Below, piece by piece: positions 1 to 8,035 of a DNA stretch of 12,689 nucleotides. How positions within the stretch are numbered: the first letter of the stretch is position 1; the number at the start of each line of letters is the position of its first letter. The notes below the pieces were generated by a model. It was not told the origin of the DNA, searched no databases, and saw nothing but the letters and a program-made list of their open reading frames with translations. The stretch covers positions 1 through 12,689 of the forward strand of contig CANHSW010000031.1 of assembly GCA_947463165.1 (NCBI GenBank). Reading direction: 5' to 3'. The DNA comes from Cyanobacteriota bacterium. GTDB taxonomy: Bacteria > Cyanobacteriota > Cyanobacteriia > PCC-6307 > Cyanobiaceae. Both the position numbers and the translations under genes were made by a program.

Positions 1-1647
<1,647 letters not shown>

Positions 1648-1655
1648 GTTTGACA

Positions 1656-1684
1656 GGGGGCCTGCTCACCAGGCTCCCTTTATC
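1656..1684 (+). terminator. Hairpin after groEL, possible first terminator
   Basis: GGGGGCCTG at 1656-1664 pairs with CAGGCTCCC at 1670-1678 (9 bp with one G-U wobble, 5-nt loop), starting 9 bases after the groEL stop. It is followed by TTTATCT, a short and interrupted U tract. It could be a weak terminator or a 3'-end stabilising hairpin ahead of the stronger one at 1725. Confidence 0.5.
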
Positions 1685-1724
1685 TCAGCCCAGCGAATAC
1701 TGCATCCTTTCGTTTCTTTTATCG

Positions 1725-1748
1725 GCGCCCCTGCGGGGGCGCTTTTTT
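1725..1748 (+). terminator. Intrinsic (Rho-independent) terminator of groEL
   Basis: GCGCCCC (1725-1731) and GGGGCGC (1736-1742) form a perfect 7-bp G/C stem around a TGCG loop, followed directly by six T residues (1743-1748). This is a textbook intrinsic terminator for rightward transcription. The opposite side has no T run, so it does not serve the leftward genes. Confidence 0.9.
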
Positions 1749-1830
1749 ATTGCTTGCTGGCCCTGGGCAATGCAGATGTTTGAAATAGAAGATGATTGCC
1801 ATGGCAAATTATTGCAACAGCAGCTGATTG

Positions 1831-2250
1831 TCACAGCAGCAATCCCGCTCCCTGCTCCTTCAGCCACTGCCTGTGATCGGCAAAGGCGGGGTCGTGTCTG
1901 CTTACCAGCTGCCAGAACTGCCTGGAGTGGTTTGGATGGATCAGATGGCATAACTCATGAACCACCACATAATCGGCGATGGCATGGGGTGCCTTGATGA
2001 TGTTCCAATTAAAAACCAGCTTCCCCTGCTTATCGCAGGATCCCCAACGGGACTTGAAATTGCGAACACTTATCCCTGCTGGAGACACGCCGATCTGCTG
2101 GACGCAACGGTGCGCTTTCTGCTGCAGACGCTCCAGGGCTCGGGAGCGATACCAGTTATGAGGGTATTACTGGATCCTTGCTTGCCGTTGCTCACCCTGC
2201 TCGCTGGGGCGGATGGTGGCCTGAAGAAATAGAGCCAAGAGGCAAATCCC
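1831..2250 (-). pseudogene. YgjP/DUF45-family zinc metallopeptidase, decayed
   Basis: The intact 3' part (1831-2088) reads as 85 codons from a GTG. It carries the family core: SRWGSC, FNWNIIKAP, the zinc motif HELCH (HExxH) followed by HPNHS and FW, and a normal C-terminus. YgjP-like proteins (COG1451, relatives of the SprT/WLM metallopeptidases) are usually about 220-240 residues. Reading upstream in the same frame recovers more family-like sequence (PSEQGEQRQARIQ, then WYRSRALERL), but it is split by an in-frame TAA at 2167-2169. A second in-frame stop lies at 2320-2322, and no convincing N-terminal third is seen. The four residues between the stop and WYR look inserted relative to the family pattern I know. 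I read it as a gene inactivated by nonsense mutation and N-terminal loss. A shortened product started at the GTG would keep the HELCH motif, so residual function cannot be excluded. Confidence 0.7.
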
Positions 2251-2380
2251 CACCTGGTGCCACTCCTGAATTTTTGAGCCGTTAGTGGCGGCCCGGGTAG
2301 GGAAATAACTCGCCACTGACTAATTCCTTTTGCCCTTCTGCTGCATCGAGCAGAGCTCAAACAGGTGAATCACGCCCAAT

Positions 2381-3472
2381 TCAAAGCCACTGGGTGACAG
2401 CATCAGATTTGCTGTTCACATTGGCGTGGGGTGTAGCTCTAGTGAATTCCAGGGAGATTGAGCGCTTTTGATCGCCATCGGCTGCCACCGCAAAAATAGG
2501 ATATAGCTGCTGGCCATCTTTGAATGGCACATGCATGCGGAAAGTGCCATCTGATTTGAGCGGCACCACCTGATCGCCAATGGTGAGCGTAGCGGAGGGG
2601 TCGGTGGCGCCGTAGACAATCAGTTCAGCATCAGCCACCAGCCAGAAAGAGCGTGGTCTAGCTACACCGCCTGCTCCTGATTCATTGCGGCCGCTGGCCC
2701 AAACCCCTGCTCCGGAGTCGTTTAAATTGCCTGGGGCGGCAATAGCACCCTCATTAAGCTCTAAATCAAACTCATGAAAAGCTTCTGAACCCCGCGATTT
2801 AAGCCGCATGCCACCAGTGGCTTGCTGATATAGCTGCTCGTGCAACACGCCGCCGCTGGAGCTGGGCGGCTCGGCAGAATTGGTAGGGGTGCTAACAACT
2901 CCCAGATCCAAAGAAAATGGTTCAAATTGCTGGGCAATTCCTTTAGCCACCACATCCGCCGGCATACGGGCCACGGCGGAGAAGGCCAGCGACAGCCAAC
3001 CGCCGCCATTGAGCCGATATCCCAGTTCCACCCGGTAATCGCGATCGGCGAGAGGCACAGGCATGAACCACTCATGGGCATCGGCCGCCACGATCACCTC
3101 GCGCAGGGCATGGGGTTTGGCCTCGGGGTTGGCCAGGCCCGTCACATCGGCCAGCCGCAAGCAGAGGCTGTCGGCAGCGGCGGCCTGGGCCCGGGCTTTA
3201 TCTCCGGCACTGATGGTCCAGAAACAATAGGCCCACTGGTGATCCCGGGGCAGGAACACCAACTGGGTAATGGCGTCAGCCTGCTGCTCCAAAGCCAGGC
3301 CAGCCAATCCAGCTTCAGGTGCGGGCTGAGCAGCTGCCCCTGCAGAGGCAGCGGCATCGACCGCTGGGGCGTCCTCGGCAGATGTACTGGAATCAGCACC
3401 CGTCACCAAATTGCGCAGTTGCTCGGGGATCAGCCGCATCAGCTTGGCTAGTTGCTGGGGGATTGATGCCAT
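2381..3472 (-). CDS. DUF4912 domain protein
   Basis: A 363-residue protein of unknown function belonging, by my reading, to the DUF4912 family common in cyanobacteria. Order: a short amphipathic N-terminus (1-24), an Ala/Pro/Glu-rich linker (about 25-62), the DUF4912-like region (about 65-172, with LVFLPRDHQWAYCFW and DYRVELGYRL), a variable Ser/Gly-rich stretch (about 195-270), and a conserved-looking C-terminal beta-rich segment (SFWLVADAELIVYGATDP, then SDGTFRMHVPF and AVAADGDQKRSI). No signal peptide or membrane segment is visible, so it is probably cytosolic. The ATG at 3472 is preceded by AAGAGG about 12 bases upstream, an acceptable ribosome site. It points the same way as the decayed metallopeptidase downstream but is about 130 bp from its recognisable part. 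Function is unknown; the carbohydrate-binding-like fold sometimes suggested for such beta domains is not shown here. Confidence 0.8.
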   Translation of the reverse strand: MASIPQQLAKLMRLIPEQLRNLVTGADSSTSAEDAPAVDAAASAGAAAQPAPEAGLAGLALEQQADAITQLVFLPRDHQWAYCFWTISAGDKARAQAAAADSLCLRLADVTGLANPEAKPHALREVIVAADAHEWFMPVPLADRDYRVELGYRLNGGGWLSLAFSAVARMPADVVAKGIAQQFEPFSLDLGVVSTPTNSAEPPSSSGGVLHEQLYQQATGGMRLKSRGSEAFHEFDLELNEGAIAAPGNLNDSGAGVWASGRNESGAGGVARPRSFWLVADAELIVYGATDPSATLTIGDQVVPLKSDGTFRMHVPFKDGQQLYPIFAVAADGDQKRSISLEFTRATPHANVNSKSDAVTQWL

Positions 3473-3818
3473 AGCGCAGCTGATCCTCTTGTCACCTTCA
3501 CCCCATGGTGGGGGCTAATCAACGATTTCGGGATCACTTGTCAGCAGATGGCAACTAGCCAGCTGCCAGCTGACGCCGCCACAGCAGCCAAGTATGGCCA
3601 TTGCCAGCGATCCCATCCGAGCGAGACCAGGAGAAATCACCACCAAATCACCCCCAATTGAGCAACAAAATCTGGTTAATCAATAAGTAGCGAATTAATG
3701 AACGAGTCGAGGCTTACAAACCATAAACAATCGCCGGCCACTTAGCTATCGATAGTACAGTCAACGAGTTGCCGCACCTAGGCATATCCAGCCGTCGAGC
3801 TATCACCACCAAGCTCCC
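3473..3818. other. Gene-free gap upstream of the DUF4912 gene
   Basis: No credible coding frame: the longest ATG frame, near 3548, is under 40 codons with no recognisable product. The stretch should contain the leftward promoter of the DUF4912 gene, but I cannot point to clear -35/-10 boxes. The only distinct small element is a 10-bp palindrome CTATCGATAG at 3746-3755. Confidence 0.5.
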
Positions 3819-4013
3819 CTGAACTATTCACCTGAGCTATTCACCTGAGCCGTCCATCTGAACTATCCACCTGAACCATCCATCTGAACTATCCACCTGA
3901 ACCATCCGCCTGAACCATCCATCTGAACCATCCACCTGGGCTATCCACCTGAACCATCCATCTGAACTATCCGCCTGAACTATCCACCTGAACTACCCAC
4001 ATGAATCCTCCAC
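3819..4013. repeat. 13-bp tandem repeat array, 15 copies
   Basis: Fifteen head-to-tail 13-bp units with consensus CTGAACYATCCAY run without spacers from 3819 to 4013, and a decayed sixteenth follows. Most units differ at only one to three positions; the edge units (CTGAGCTATTCAC, ATGAATCCTCCAC) are the most diverged, as expected for an old array. The unit length is not a multiple of three, and TGA or TAG recurs in every frame on at least some units, so it is not coding. Units ending TATCCAC resemble the DnaA-box core (TTATCCACA) at 7 of 9 positions, which may be chance. Confidence 0.95.
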
Positions 4014-4109
4014 CTGAATCAGCCAAGTCAAAAATCAAAATCTATCAACCCAGGCCTCATCTGTGATGATTCACACAATTTAGAAACGAAAAATTAAGTT
4101 GGAGCCTTA

Positions 4110-4319
4110 TTGGTGGGGTTTGCTGTGGGTGGGTCAGCTGCTTTTTTATTGGCACCGGCTGGGTTCGGAGTGGTGGCCCAGCTGGTTGCTCTCCAGCTGC
4201 TGCCCTGATCTGGCGATGCCCCCCTTGGCTCTGTCGGTACCGCCGGCGTCAGCCGTGAACAGGGGCTATTGGCGCTGCTGCTGTTGCGGCAGCGATTGAT
4301 CAGCAACGCTGAGCAGTGA
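4110..4319 (+). pseudogene. Possible decayed small membrane-protein ORF
   Basis: One frame (TTG at 4110 or GTG at 4113) reads a strongly hydrophobic, small-residue stretch (VGFAVGGSAAFLLAPAG, then VVAQLVALQLLP). It is cut by TGA at 4206-4208 and then continues in the same frame with a plausible tail (SREQGLLALLLLRQRL) to TGA at 4317-4319. The composition looks like a transmembrane segment plus a basic tail rather than random translation, but I recognise no family and no ribosome site. It may be a small gene broken by one nonsense change, or chance in GC-rich DNA. Confidence 0.25.
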
Positions 4320-4341
4320 CTTTTTCCCGAGCCCAACCCTG

Positions 4342-4372
4342 TTTTCCACAGAAAAACGGCTCTTTTTCCACA
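4342..4372 (+). promoter_or_regulatory. Pair of DnaA-box-like sites (TTTTCCACA)
   Basis: Two identical TTTTCCACA nonamers at 4342-4350 and 4364-4372 are 22 bp apart start to start, about two helical turns, so they face the same side of the DNA. TTTTCCACA is, from memory, the DnaA-box form described upstream of dnaN in Synechococcus elongatus. There is no dnaA or dnaN here, so a replication origin is unlikely; a DnaA-titrating or DnaA-regulated promoter site is possible. Between the boxes GAAAAA (4351-4356) and TTTTTC (4363-4368) could also pair as a weak hairpin. Confidence 0.45.
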
Positions 4373-4618
4373 GAGACCGCCCCGCCAAGGGCTGCCAGAG
4401 TGCCAAAACGGAGCTGATCCTGCGGAGAGTGCTCTCTCCACTTGACGCTGCGCAACTACTTACTTCCATCTGGGCCAGCCTTGGGCCCCACGGCCGGTTC
4501 CGCCAGTCAGGTCCATAATTCCCAGCCAGTGTCTCGCCGATCTCTCCCTGGTGGCCGCCCTTTGACGCCAGAGCTGCTGGCATGGCCTTATGGAATCAGT
4601 CCAGCAGCCGAGTGCCGC

Positions 4619-4963
4619 ATGAACCAGATCCCAGACATCGCCCCCGCCTTCGTGAGTGTAGTAAACGAGTTTCCGGAAGATCTATATCTGGCCATGGGCG
4701 ATTTCATTTCCAGCCATCCCCAATGGGATCAATACCGGCTGATGCAAGCAGCCCTGGCCGGCTTTCTATTTCAACAGGGTTGCAATAACCGCGCCGTAGC
4801 CCAGCACTACCTCAACGGCCTCTTCCGCCGCGAAACCACCACCGCCAATAGCACCAGCCATAGCCCAAGCCAGAGCTCCAGCCATAGCTCCAGCCACAGC
4901 GCCAGCGCCAGCCCCAGCGCCCAGCCGATTAGGCGCAGCGGCAGCCGGCGCCTAGAGAACTGA
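4619..4963 (+). CDS. DUF2811 domain protein with Ser-rich repeat tail
   Basis: A 114-residue protein from the ATG at 4619. Residues 9-69 match the small cyanobacterial DUF2811 family as I know it: VVNEFPEDLYLAMGDFI, then HPQWDQYRLMQAALAGFL and a helical AVAQHYLNGLF end. The WDQ(Y/D)R motif and short all-alpha layout are typical of the family, whose function is unknown. The tail (about 70-114) is extra: six 12-bp units at 4856-4927 encode Ser-x-Ser-x tetrapeptides such as SHSP, SHSS and SASP, ending in a basic stretch RRSGSRR. Such a low-complexity tail is likely disordered. A longer frame from TTG at 4442 exists, but the family start fits ATG 4619. No strong ribosome site is seen. It stands alone; the next gene begins 291 bp downstream. 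Confidence 0.75.
   Translation: MNQIPDIAPAFVSVVNEFPEDLYLAMGDFISSHPQWDQYRLMQAALAGFLFQQGCNNRAVAQHYLNGLFRRETTTANSTSHSPSQSSSHSSSHSASASPSAQPIRRSGSRRLEN
4856..4927 (+). repeat. In-frame 12-bp tandem repeat in the DUF2811 gene
   Basis: Six 12-bp units, the clearest being AGCCATAGCTCC, code for Ser-x-Ser-x tetrapeptides at residues 80-103. The period is a multiple of three, so copy changes keep the frame. The 3' units (AGCGCCAGCCCC and after) are more diverged. Confidence 0.85.
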
Positions 4964-4976
4964 AGCCCAAGTGACC

Positions 4977-5002
4977 CGCCCAGCCTAAACCCAGGCCGGG
5001 CG
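4977..5002. other. Hairpin after the DUF2811 gene
   Basis: CGCCCAGCCT (4977-4986) and AGGCCGGGCG (4993-5002) form a 10-bp stem with one mismatch and a 6-nt loop, 14 bases after the stop codon. No T tract follows in either direction, so it is at best a weak terminator or an mRNA 3'-end stabiliser. Confidence 0.45.
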
Positions 5003-5144
5003 TACAAGCCCAGAAAAAGCCATCACAGCTAGTGCAAAGCAAATAACCCAAAAACATTCAAAGCATTAACAGTTTAAAAATACTCTATGCTCACTTATTT
5101 TTTTGTATAGGCCGCCACTATTGGGCTGATTTGGGAGCCACCAT

Positions 5145-5222
5145 GGCCAGGCCAGAGCACCTGGCCGCTTCAGCGGCTGTTCGCAGTCAGATCTGGTCCA
5201 GATCAGGCTGGTTCAGATCAGG
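5145..5222 (+). promoter_or_regulatory. Structured leader-like segment before the TrpD2-like gene
   Basis: GGCCAGG (5145-5151) pairs with CCTGGCC (5160-5166), and GCCGC (5164-5168) pairs with GCGGC (5173-5177); the two hairpins share bases and are mutually exclusive. Next come a 15-bp palindrome (GATCTGG-T-CCAGATC, 5190-5204) and two 15-bp units CTGGTCCAGATCAGG / CTGGTTCAGATCAGG (5193-5207, 5208-5222). Upstream (5060-5110) is AT-rich with a T7 run and could hold the promoter, though no convincing boxes are seen. Whether the structures regulate anything is unknown. Confidence 0.35.
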
Positions 5223-5254
5223 CCCGAGAATGGCTGCAGTGATGTTCCTGTGGC

Positions 5255-6346
5255 GTGTCGCAATCGCTCCCGCAGCCCGGTTTCGGGAGCAATAGGGCCC
5301 CCCTCTCCCCAGCCAGGCTGCGGTTCCGGGAGTTCATCGGCAAGGTGGGCAGCGGCGAACACACCAGCACCGGCCTCAGCATCGAGGAGGCCAAGGAGGC
5401 AATGGACCTGATCCTGGCCGGCGAGGCGGGCGAGGCCCAGTTGGGGGCATTTTTGATCGCCCACCGCATCCGCCGTCCCTCGCCCGAGGAACTCTGCGGC
5501 ATGCTCCACAGCTACCGCCAGCATGGGCCCACCCTCACCACCGCCACCAGGGCGATCTGCTTTGGGGTGCCCTACGACGGCCGCGCCCGCACGGCGCCCC
5601 TCCTTCCCCTGGTGGCCCTCAACCTCGCCGCCGCGGGCCTGCCGGTGATCCTGCACGGCGGCGATTCGATGCCGGTGAAATACGGCGTCACCCTGGCGGA
5701 CCTGTTCGAAGCGCTGGGCATCCACTGGCGGGGCCTGCCCCTGGCCGAGGTGCAGAGCAGACTGGATAGCTGGGGGCTGGCCGTAACCCATCAACCGGAT
5801 CACTTCCAGGCCGCCGAAAAAATGGTGGCGGTGCGGGACGCCATCGGCAAGCGGCCCCCCGTGGCCAGCCTGGAACTGCTCTGGACACCGCACCGGGGCG
5901 AGCACCTGCTGGTGAGCGGCTTCGTGCATCCCCCCACCGAAATCCGCGCCTGGCAAGCCCTGCGCCAATCCGGCGAAAACGACCTGCTTACCGTTAAGGG
6001 ATTGGAGGGTTCCACCGATCTGCCCACCAGCAGGGCCGGGATCACGGCAAGGGTGTGGGGCGAGCAGCAGGAAAGGGTGCTGCTGCACCCCCGGGAGCAT
6101 GGCATCAGCGGCCCCGATCAGCCCTGGACTGGGCTGGAAACCTGGCGGGAACAGGCCCTGGCGGCCCTGCGGGGTAGTGGCCCCCTAGCAGAAGCGCTGG
6201 TGTGGAACCTGGGGGCCTACCTCTGGTTTGCCGGCGGCTTCCAATCCCTGGAGGCGGCCCTGGATCAGGCCAGGGCGCTGCTGGCGGCCCGCAGCGGCGA
6301 ACAGCGGCGCCTGGACCTGGCGGGAGCGGCGCCGGTGGCCCCCTGA
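5255..6346 (+). CDS. TrpD2-like protein (anthranilate phosphoribosyltransferase-related)
   Basis: A 363-residue member of glycosyltransferase family 3. The N-terminal helical domain (about 20-95; REFIGKVGSGEHTSTGLS, then LAGEAGEAQLGAFLIAHRIR) is followed by the catalytic-type alpha/beta domain. True TrpD proteins carry GTGGD for diphosphate and a KHGNR loop; here the equivalents are GVPYDGRAR (104-112) and LHGGDSMPVKYG (133-144). That is the TrpD2/YbiB pattern, so it is probably not the tryptophan-pathway enzyme. E. coli YbiB binds nucleic acid; the role of the cyanobacterial branch is unknown to me. The GTG at 5255 is the first possible start after an in-frame TGA at 5240-5242; a later start would still leave the domain intact. 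It lies upstream of nrtA on the same strand, 355 bp away and separated by the NtcA site, so it is a neighbour rather than an operon member. Confidence 0.75.
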   Translation: MSQSLPQPGFGSNRAPLSPARLRFREFIGKVGSGEHTSTGLSIEEAKEAMDLILAGEAGEAQLGAFLIAHRIRRPSPEELCGMLHSYRQHGPTLTTATRAICFGVPYDGRARTAPLLPLVALNLAAAGLPVILHGGDSMPVKYGVTLADLFEALGIHWRGLPLAEVQSRLDSWGLAVTHQPDHFQAAEKMVAVRDAIGKRPPVASLELLWTPHRGEHLLVSGFVHPPTEIRAWQALRQSGENDLLTVKGLEGSTDLPTSRAGITARVWGEQQERVLLHPREHGISGPDQPWTGLETWREQALAALRGSGPLAEALVWNLGAYLWFAGGFQSLEAALDQARALLAARSGEQRRLDLAGAAPVAP

Positions 6347-6374
6347 AACGCCATGAAGCGCCGCCCCTTCATAC

Positions 6375-6439
6375 CTGGCCAGCAGAGCTGGCCAAGAGAG
6401 CTGGCCAGCAGAGCTAGCAGGGATAGCTGGCAGGGGGAT
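6375..6439. repeat. Second 13-bp tandem array, 5 copies
   Basis: Five adjacent 13-bp units starting 28 bases after the TrpD2-like stop: CTGGCCAGCAGAG twice, CTGGCCAAGAGAG between them, then two diverged units (CTAGCAGGGATAG, CTGGCAGGGGGAT). The period is the same as the array at 3819 but the sequence differs beyond the leading CTG. Confidence 0.8.
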
Positions 6440-6445
6440 CGGCCC

Positions 6446-6471
6446 TTGGGCTTTGCGATCGGAAAGCCCAA
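6446..6471. other. Perfect hairpin between the TrpD2-like gene and the NtcA site
   Basis: TTGGGCTTT (6446-6454) and AAAGCCCAA (6463-6471) form a perfect 9-bp stem with an 8-nt loop, GCGATCGG, one base short of a HIP1 octamer. There is no T tract on the exit side in either direction. It may end TrpD2-like transcripts weakly or simply be a repeat remnant. It ends 13 bases before the NtcA site. Confidence 0.45.
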
Positions 6472-6484
6472 AAAGTGGCTGTCC

Positions 6485-6498
6485 GTAACAACGGTTAC
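6485..6498. promoter_or_regulatory. NtcA-binding site upstream of nrtA
   Basis: GTAACAACGGTTAC matches the NtcA consensus GTA-N8-TAC exactly and also has the favoured inner AAC/GTT symmetry. NtcA is the cyanobacterial nitrogen-control activator that responds to 2-oxoglutarate and normally sits near -41.5 of activated promoters. That would put the nrtA start near 6533 and leave a leader of about 170 nt. A TAN3T -10 box at the expected spacing is not obvious; the nearest AT-rich stretch is CTTAAAAG at 6526-6533. Confidence 0.85.
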
Positions 6499-6701
6499 GA
6501 CCGACGTGTGCCCTGGCGTGGTCTCCTTAAAAGCGTTGGTCAGCCTGTGCGCCAGCCCCAGTCCCCGCGGTTGCAGTGTTATCCGCTGCGGAGACCCTCT
6601 GTCTTGATAGGCAGTCAGGCACCAATACCCTTTTCTGGTTCAGCTGATGCGGCAGGCATCGGCTGGATTGGATTCTTTCGCCTCCACCGCTTTTACCGTT
6701 G

Positions 6702-7997
6702 ATGTTCAGTCTCACGCGTCGACAATTCGTGCTCTCCGGGCTTGCCGCCACCACCGGTGCCGCCCTGCAACTGGGTACCCTCGCCGGCCTGCTGGCCCCC
6801 CTGCCGGCCCAGGCCGCCCCGGGCAAGCCGGAAACCACCTCCGTGGAGCTGGGCTTCATCGCCCTCACGGACGCCGCCCCACTGATCATCGCCAAGGAGA
6901 AGGGCTTCTTCGCCAAGGCGGGCATGACCGGCGTGGAGCTCAAAAAGCAAACCTCCTGGGCCGTCACCCGCGACAACCTGGAGCTGGGCAGCGCTGGCGG
7001 CGGCATTGATGGGGCCCACATCCTCAGCCCGATGCCCTACCTGCTCACCACCGGGGCGATCAGCAAGAGCAAGAAACCGGTGCCGATGAATATTCTGGCG
7101 CGGCTGAATACCCAGGGGCAGGCAATTTCGGTATCCAAGGAATTCCTGCCCGCCAAGTTCAAAGCCAAGTCACCGGGATTGGCGGCTGCGGTAGCCAAGA
7201 AAAATGCCACCGGTGATAAGTTCAAAGTTGCCGTCACCTTCCCCGGCGGCAACCACGACCTGTGGACGCGCTACTGGCTGGCGGCCAATGGCGTTGACCC
7301 CAATAAACAAGCTGATCTGGTGGTGATCCCACCGCCGCAGATGGTGGCGAACATGCAGTCTGGAACCATGGACGCCTTCTGCGTTGGCGAACCCTGGAAC
7401 GAGCGCCTGGTAAACAAAAAAATCGGCTACACGGCCGCCCAGACAGGTGAGATCTGGAAGCAACATCCCGAGAAGGCCTTCGCCATGCGGGCCGATTGGG
7501 TAAAGAAAAACCCCAACGCCACCCTGAGGCTGCTGATGGCCGTGCAACAGGCCCAAAAATGGGCTGAAAACCCAGCCAACACCCCTGAACTGGCGAAAAT
7601 CCTCGCTGAAGACAAGTATGTAAAAGCCAGCGTCGATGACATCCTGCCCCGCCTGCAGGGCACAGTGGACTATGGCGATGGCCGCAAAGTTACTAAATCC
7701 CCCTATACGATGAAGTTCTGGAGCAACAATGCCTCCTTCCCCTACAAGAGCCATGACACCTGGTTCGTAACCGAAGACATTCGCTGGGGCTACCTGCCCA
7801 AGGGCACAGATATCAAAGCCCTGGTTAACAAGGTGAACCGTTCCGATCTATGGCGCGCCGCCGCCAAGGCCAATGGCTTCGGCAGTGGCCCGGCCAGCGA
7901 TTCCCGCGGCGTAGAGGTGTTTTTTGATGGCGTCAAGTTTGACCCCAGCAATCCTAAAGCCTATCTCGATGGCCTCAAAATCAAGGCACTGAAGTGA
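6702..7997 (+). CDS. nrtA: NrtA, nitrate/nitrite-binding protein of the ABC transporter
   Basis: Periplasmic substrate-binding subunit that delivers nitrate/nitrite to NrtB, 431 residues. The N-terminus carries a twin-arginine motif (TRRQFVL, 5-11), a hydrophobic stretch and AQA at 36-38, a plausible signal peptidase I site. The mature part has NrtA/CmpA-family hallmarks: SVELGFIALTDAAPLIIAKE near the start, KKQTSWAVTRDNLELG, QGQAISVSKE, TFPGGNHDLWTRYWL, and DAFCVGEPWNE. Together they supply the ligand-pocket positions (Trp, Gln, Gly, Glu) described for Synechocystis NrtA. Studied NrtA proteins are lipoproteins; no lipobox cysteine is present here. ATG 6702 is chosen over the TTG at 6699; no strong ribosome site precedes it. 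It is the first gene of the NtcA-box operon. The paralogue CmpA (bicarbonate) is the main alternative, but NtcA control and the NrtB/C/D partners favour nitrate. Confidence 0.93.
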   Translation: MFSLTRRQFVLSGLAATTGAALQLGTLAGLLAPLPAQAAPGKPETTSVELGFIALTDAAPLIIAKEKGFFAKAGMTGVELKKQTSWAVTRDNLELGSAGGGIDGAHILSPMPYLLTTGAISKSKKPVPMNILARLNTQGQAISVSKEFLPAKFKAKSPGLAAAVAKKNATGDKFKVAVTFPGGNHDLWTRYWLAANGVDPNKQADLVVIPPPQMVANMQSGTMDAFCVGEPWNERLVNKKIGYTAAQTGEIWKQHPEKAFAMRADWVKKNPNATLRLLMAVQQAQKWAENPANTPELAKILAEDKYVKASVDDILPRLQGTVDYGDGRKVTKSPYTMKFWSNNASFPYKSHDTWFVTEDIRWGYLPKGTDIKALVNKVNRSDLWRAAAKANGFGSGPASDSRGVEVFFDGVKFDPSNPKAYLDGLKIKALK

Positions 7998-8035
7998 TTT
8001 CTGGATTGCATTTCCTAAACTAATACTGTAACCAT

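Larger units (their letters stand above)
4014..4618. other. Gap between tandem array and DUF2811 gene
   Basis: Apart from the possible decayed ORF and the two DnaA-like boxes, I see no gene. A TTG-started frame from 4442 runs into the DUF2811 gene, but its first 59 codons have no family resemblance and I treat them as untranslated. A partial palindrome TGTGA-N4-TCACA lies at 4062-4075. Confidence 0.4.

Noticed and set aside
2337..2354. Terminator for the DUF4912 gene (TCTGCT/AGCAGA hairpin)
   Set aside because: The stem is 6 bp and no T tract follows on the leftward exit side.
2840..3451. 203-codon rightward ORF
   Set aside because: It is entirely antisense to the DUF4912 gene and its translation is His/Gly/Gln-rich with no family features.
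3819..4013. CRISPR array
   Set aside because: Units are 13 bp and directly adjacent, with no unique spacers and no cas genes nearby.
4062..4075. CRP (SYCRP1) site TGTGA...TCACA
   Set aside because: The half-sites are separated by 4 bp rather than the required 6, and no nearby start codon makes it a sensible operator.
4299..4326. Intrinsic terminator (TCAGC-AAC-GCTGA followed by TTTTT)
   Set aside because: The stem is only 5 bp and the T run starts about 7 bases after it; too weak to call.
4442..4618. N-terminal extension of the DUF2811 protein from a TTG codon
   Set aside because: The first 59 codons have no family resemblance, and the ATG at 4619 places the start where the family domain begins.
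5213..6100. 295-codon leftward ORF
   Set aside because: Antisense to the TrpD2-like gene; the composition is that of a GC-rich shadow frame and no domain is recognised.
6699..6701. TTG start for nrtA
   Set aside because: ATG follows immediately at 6702 and is the normal choice.
7170..7754. 194-codon leftward ORF
   Set aside because: Antisense inside nrtA, with no ribosome site or recognisable motif.
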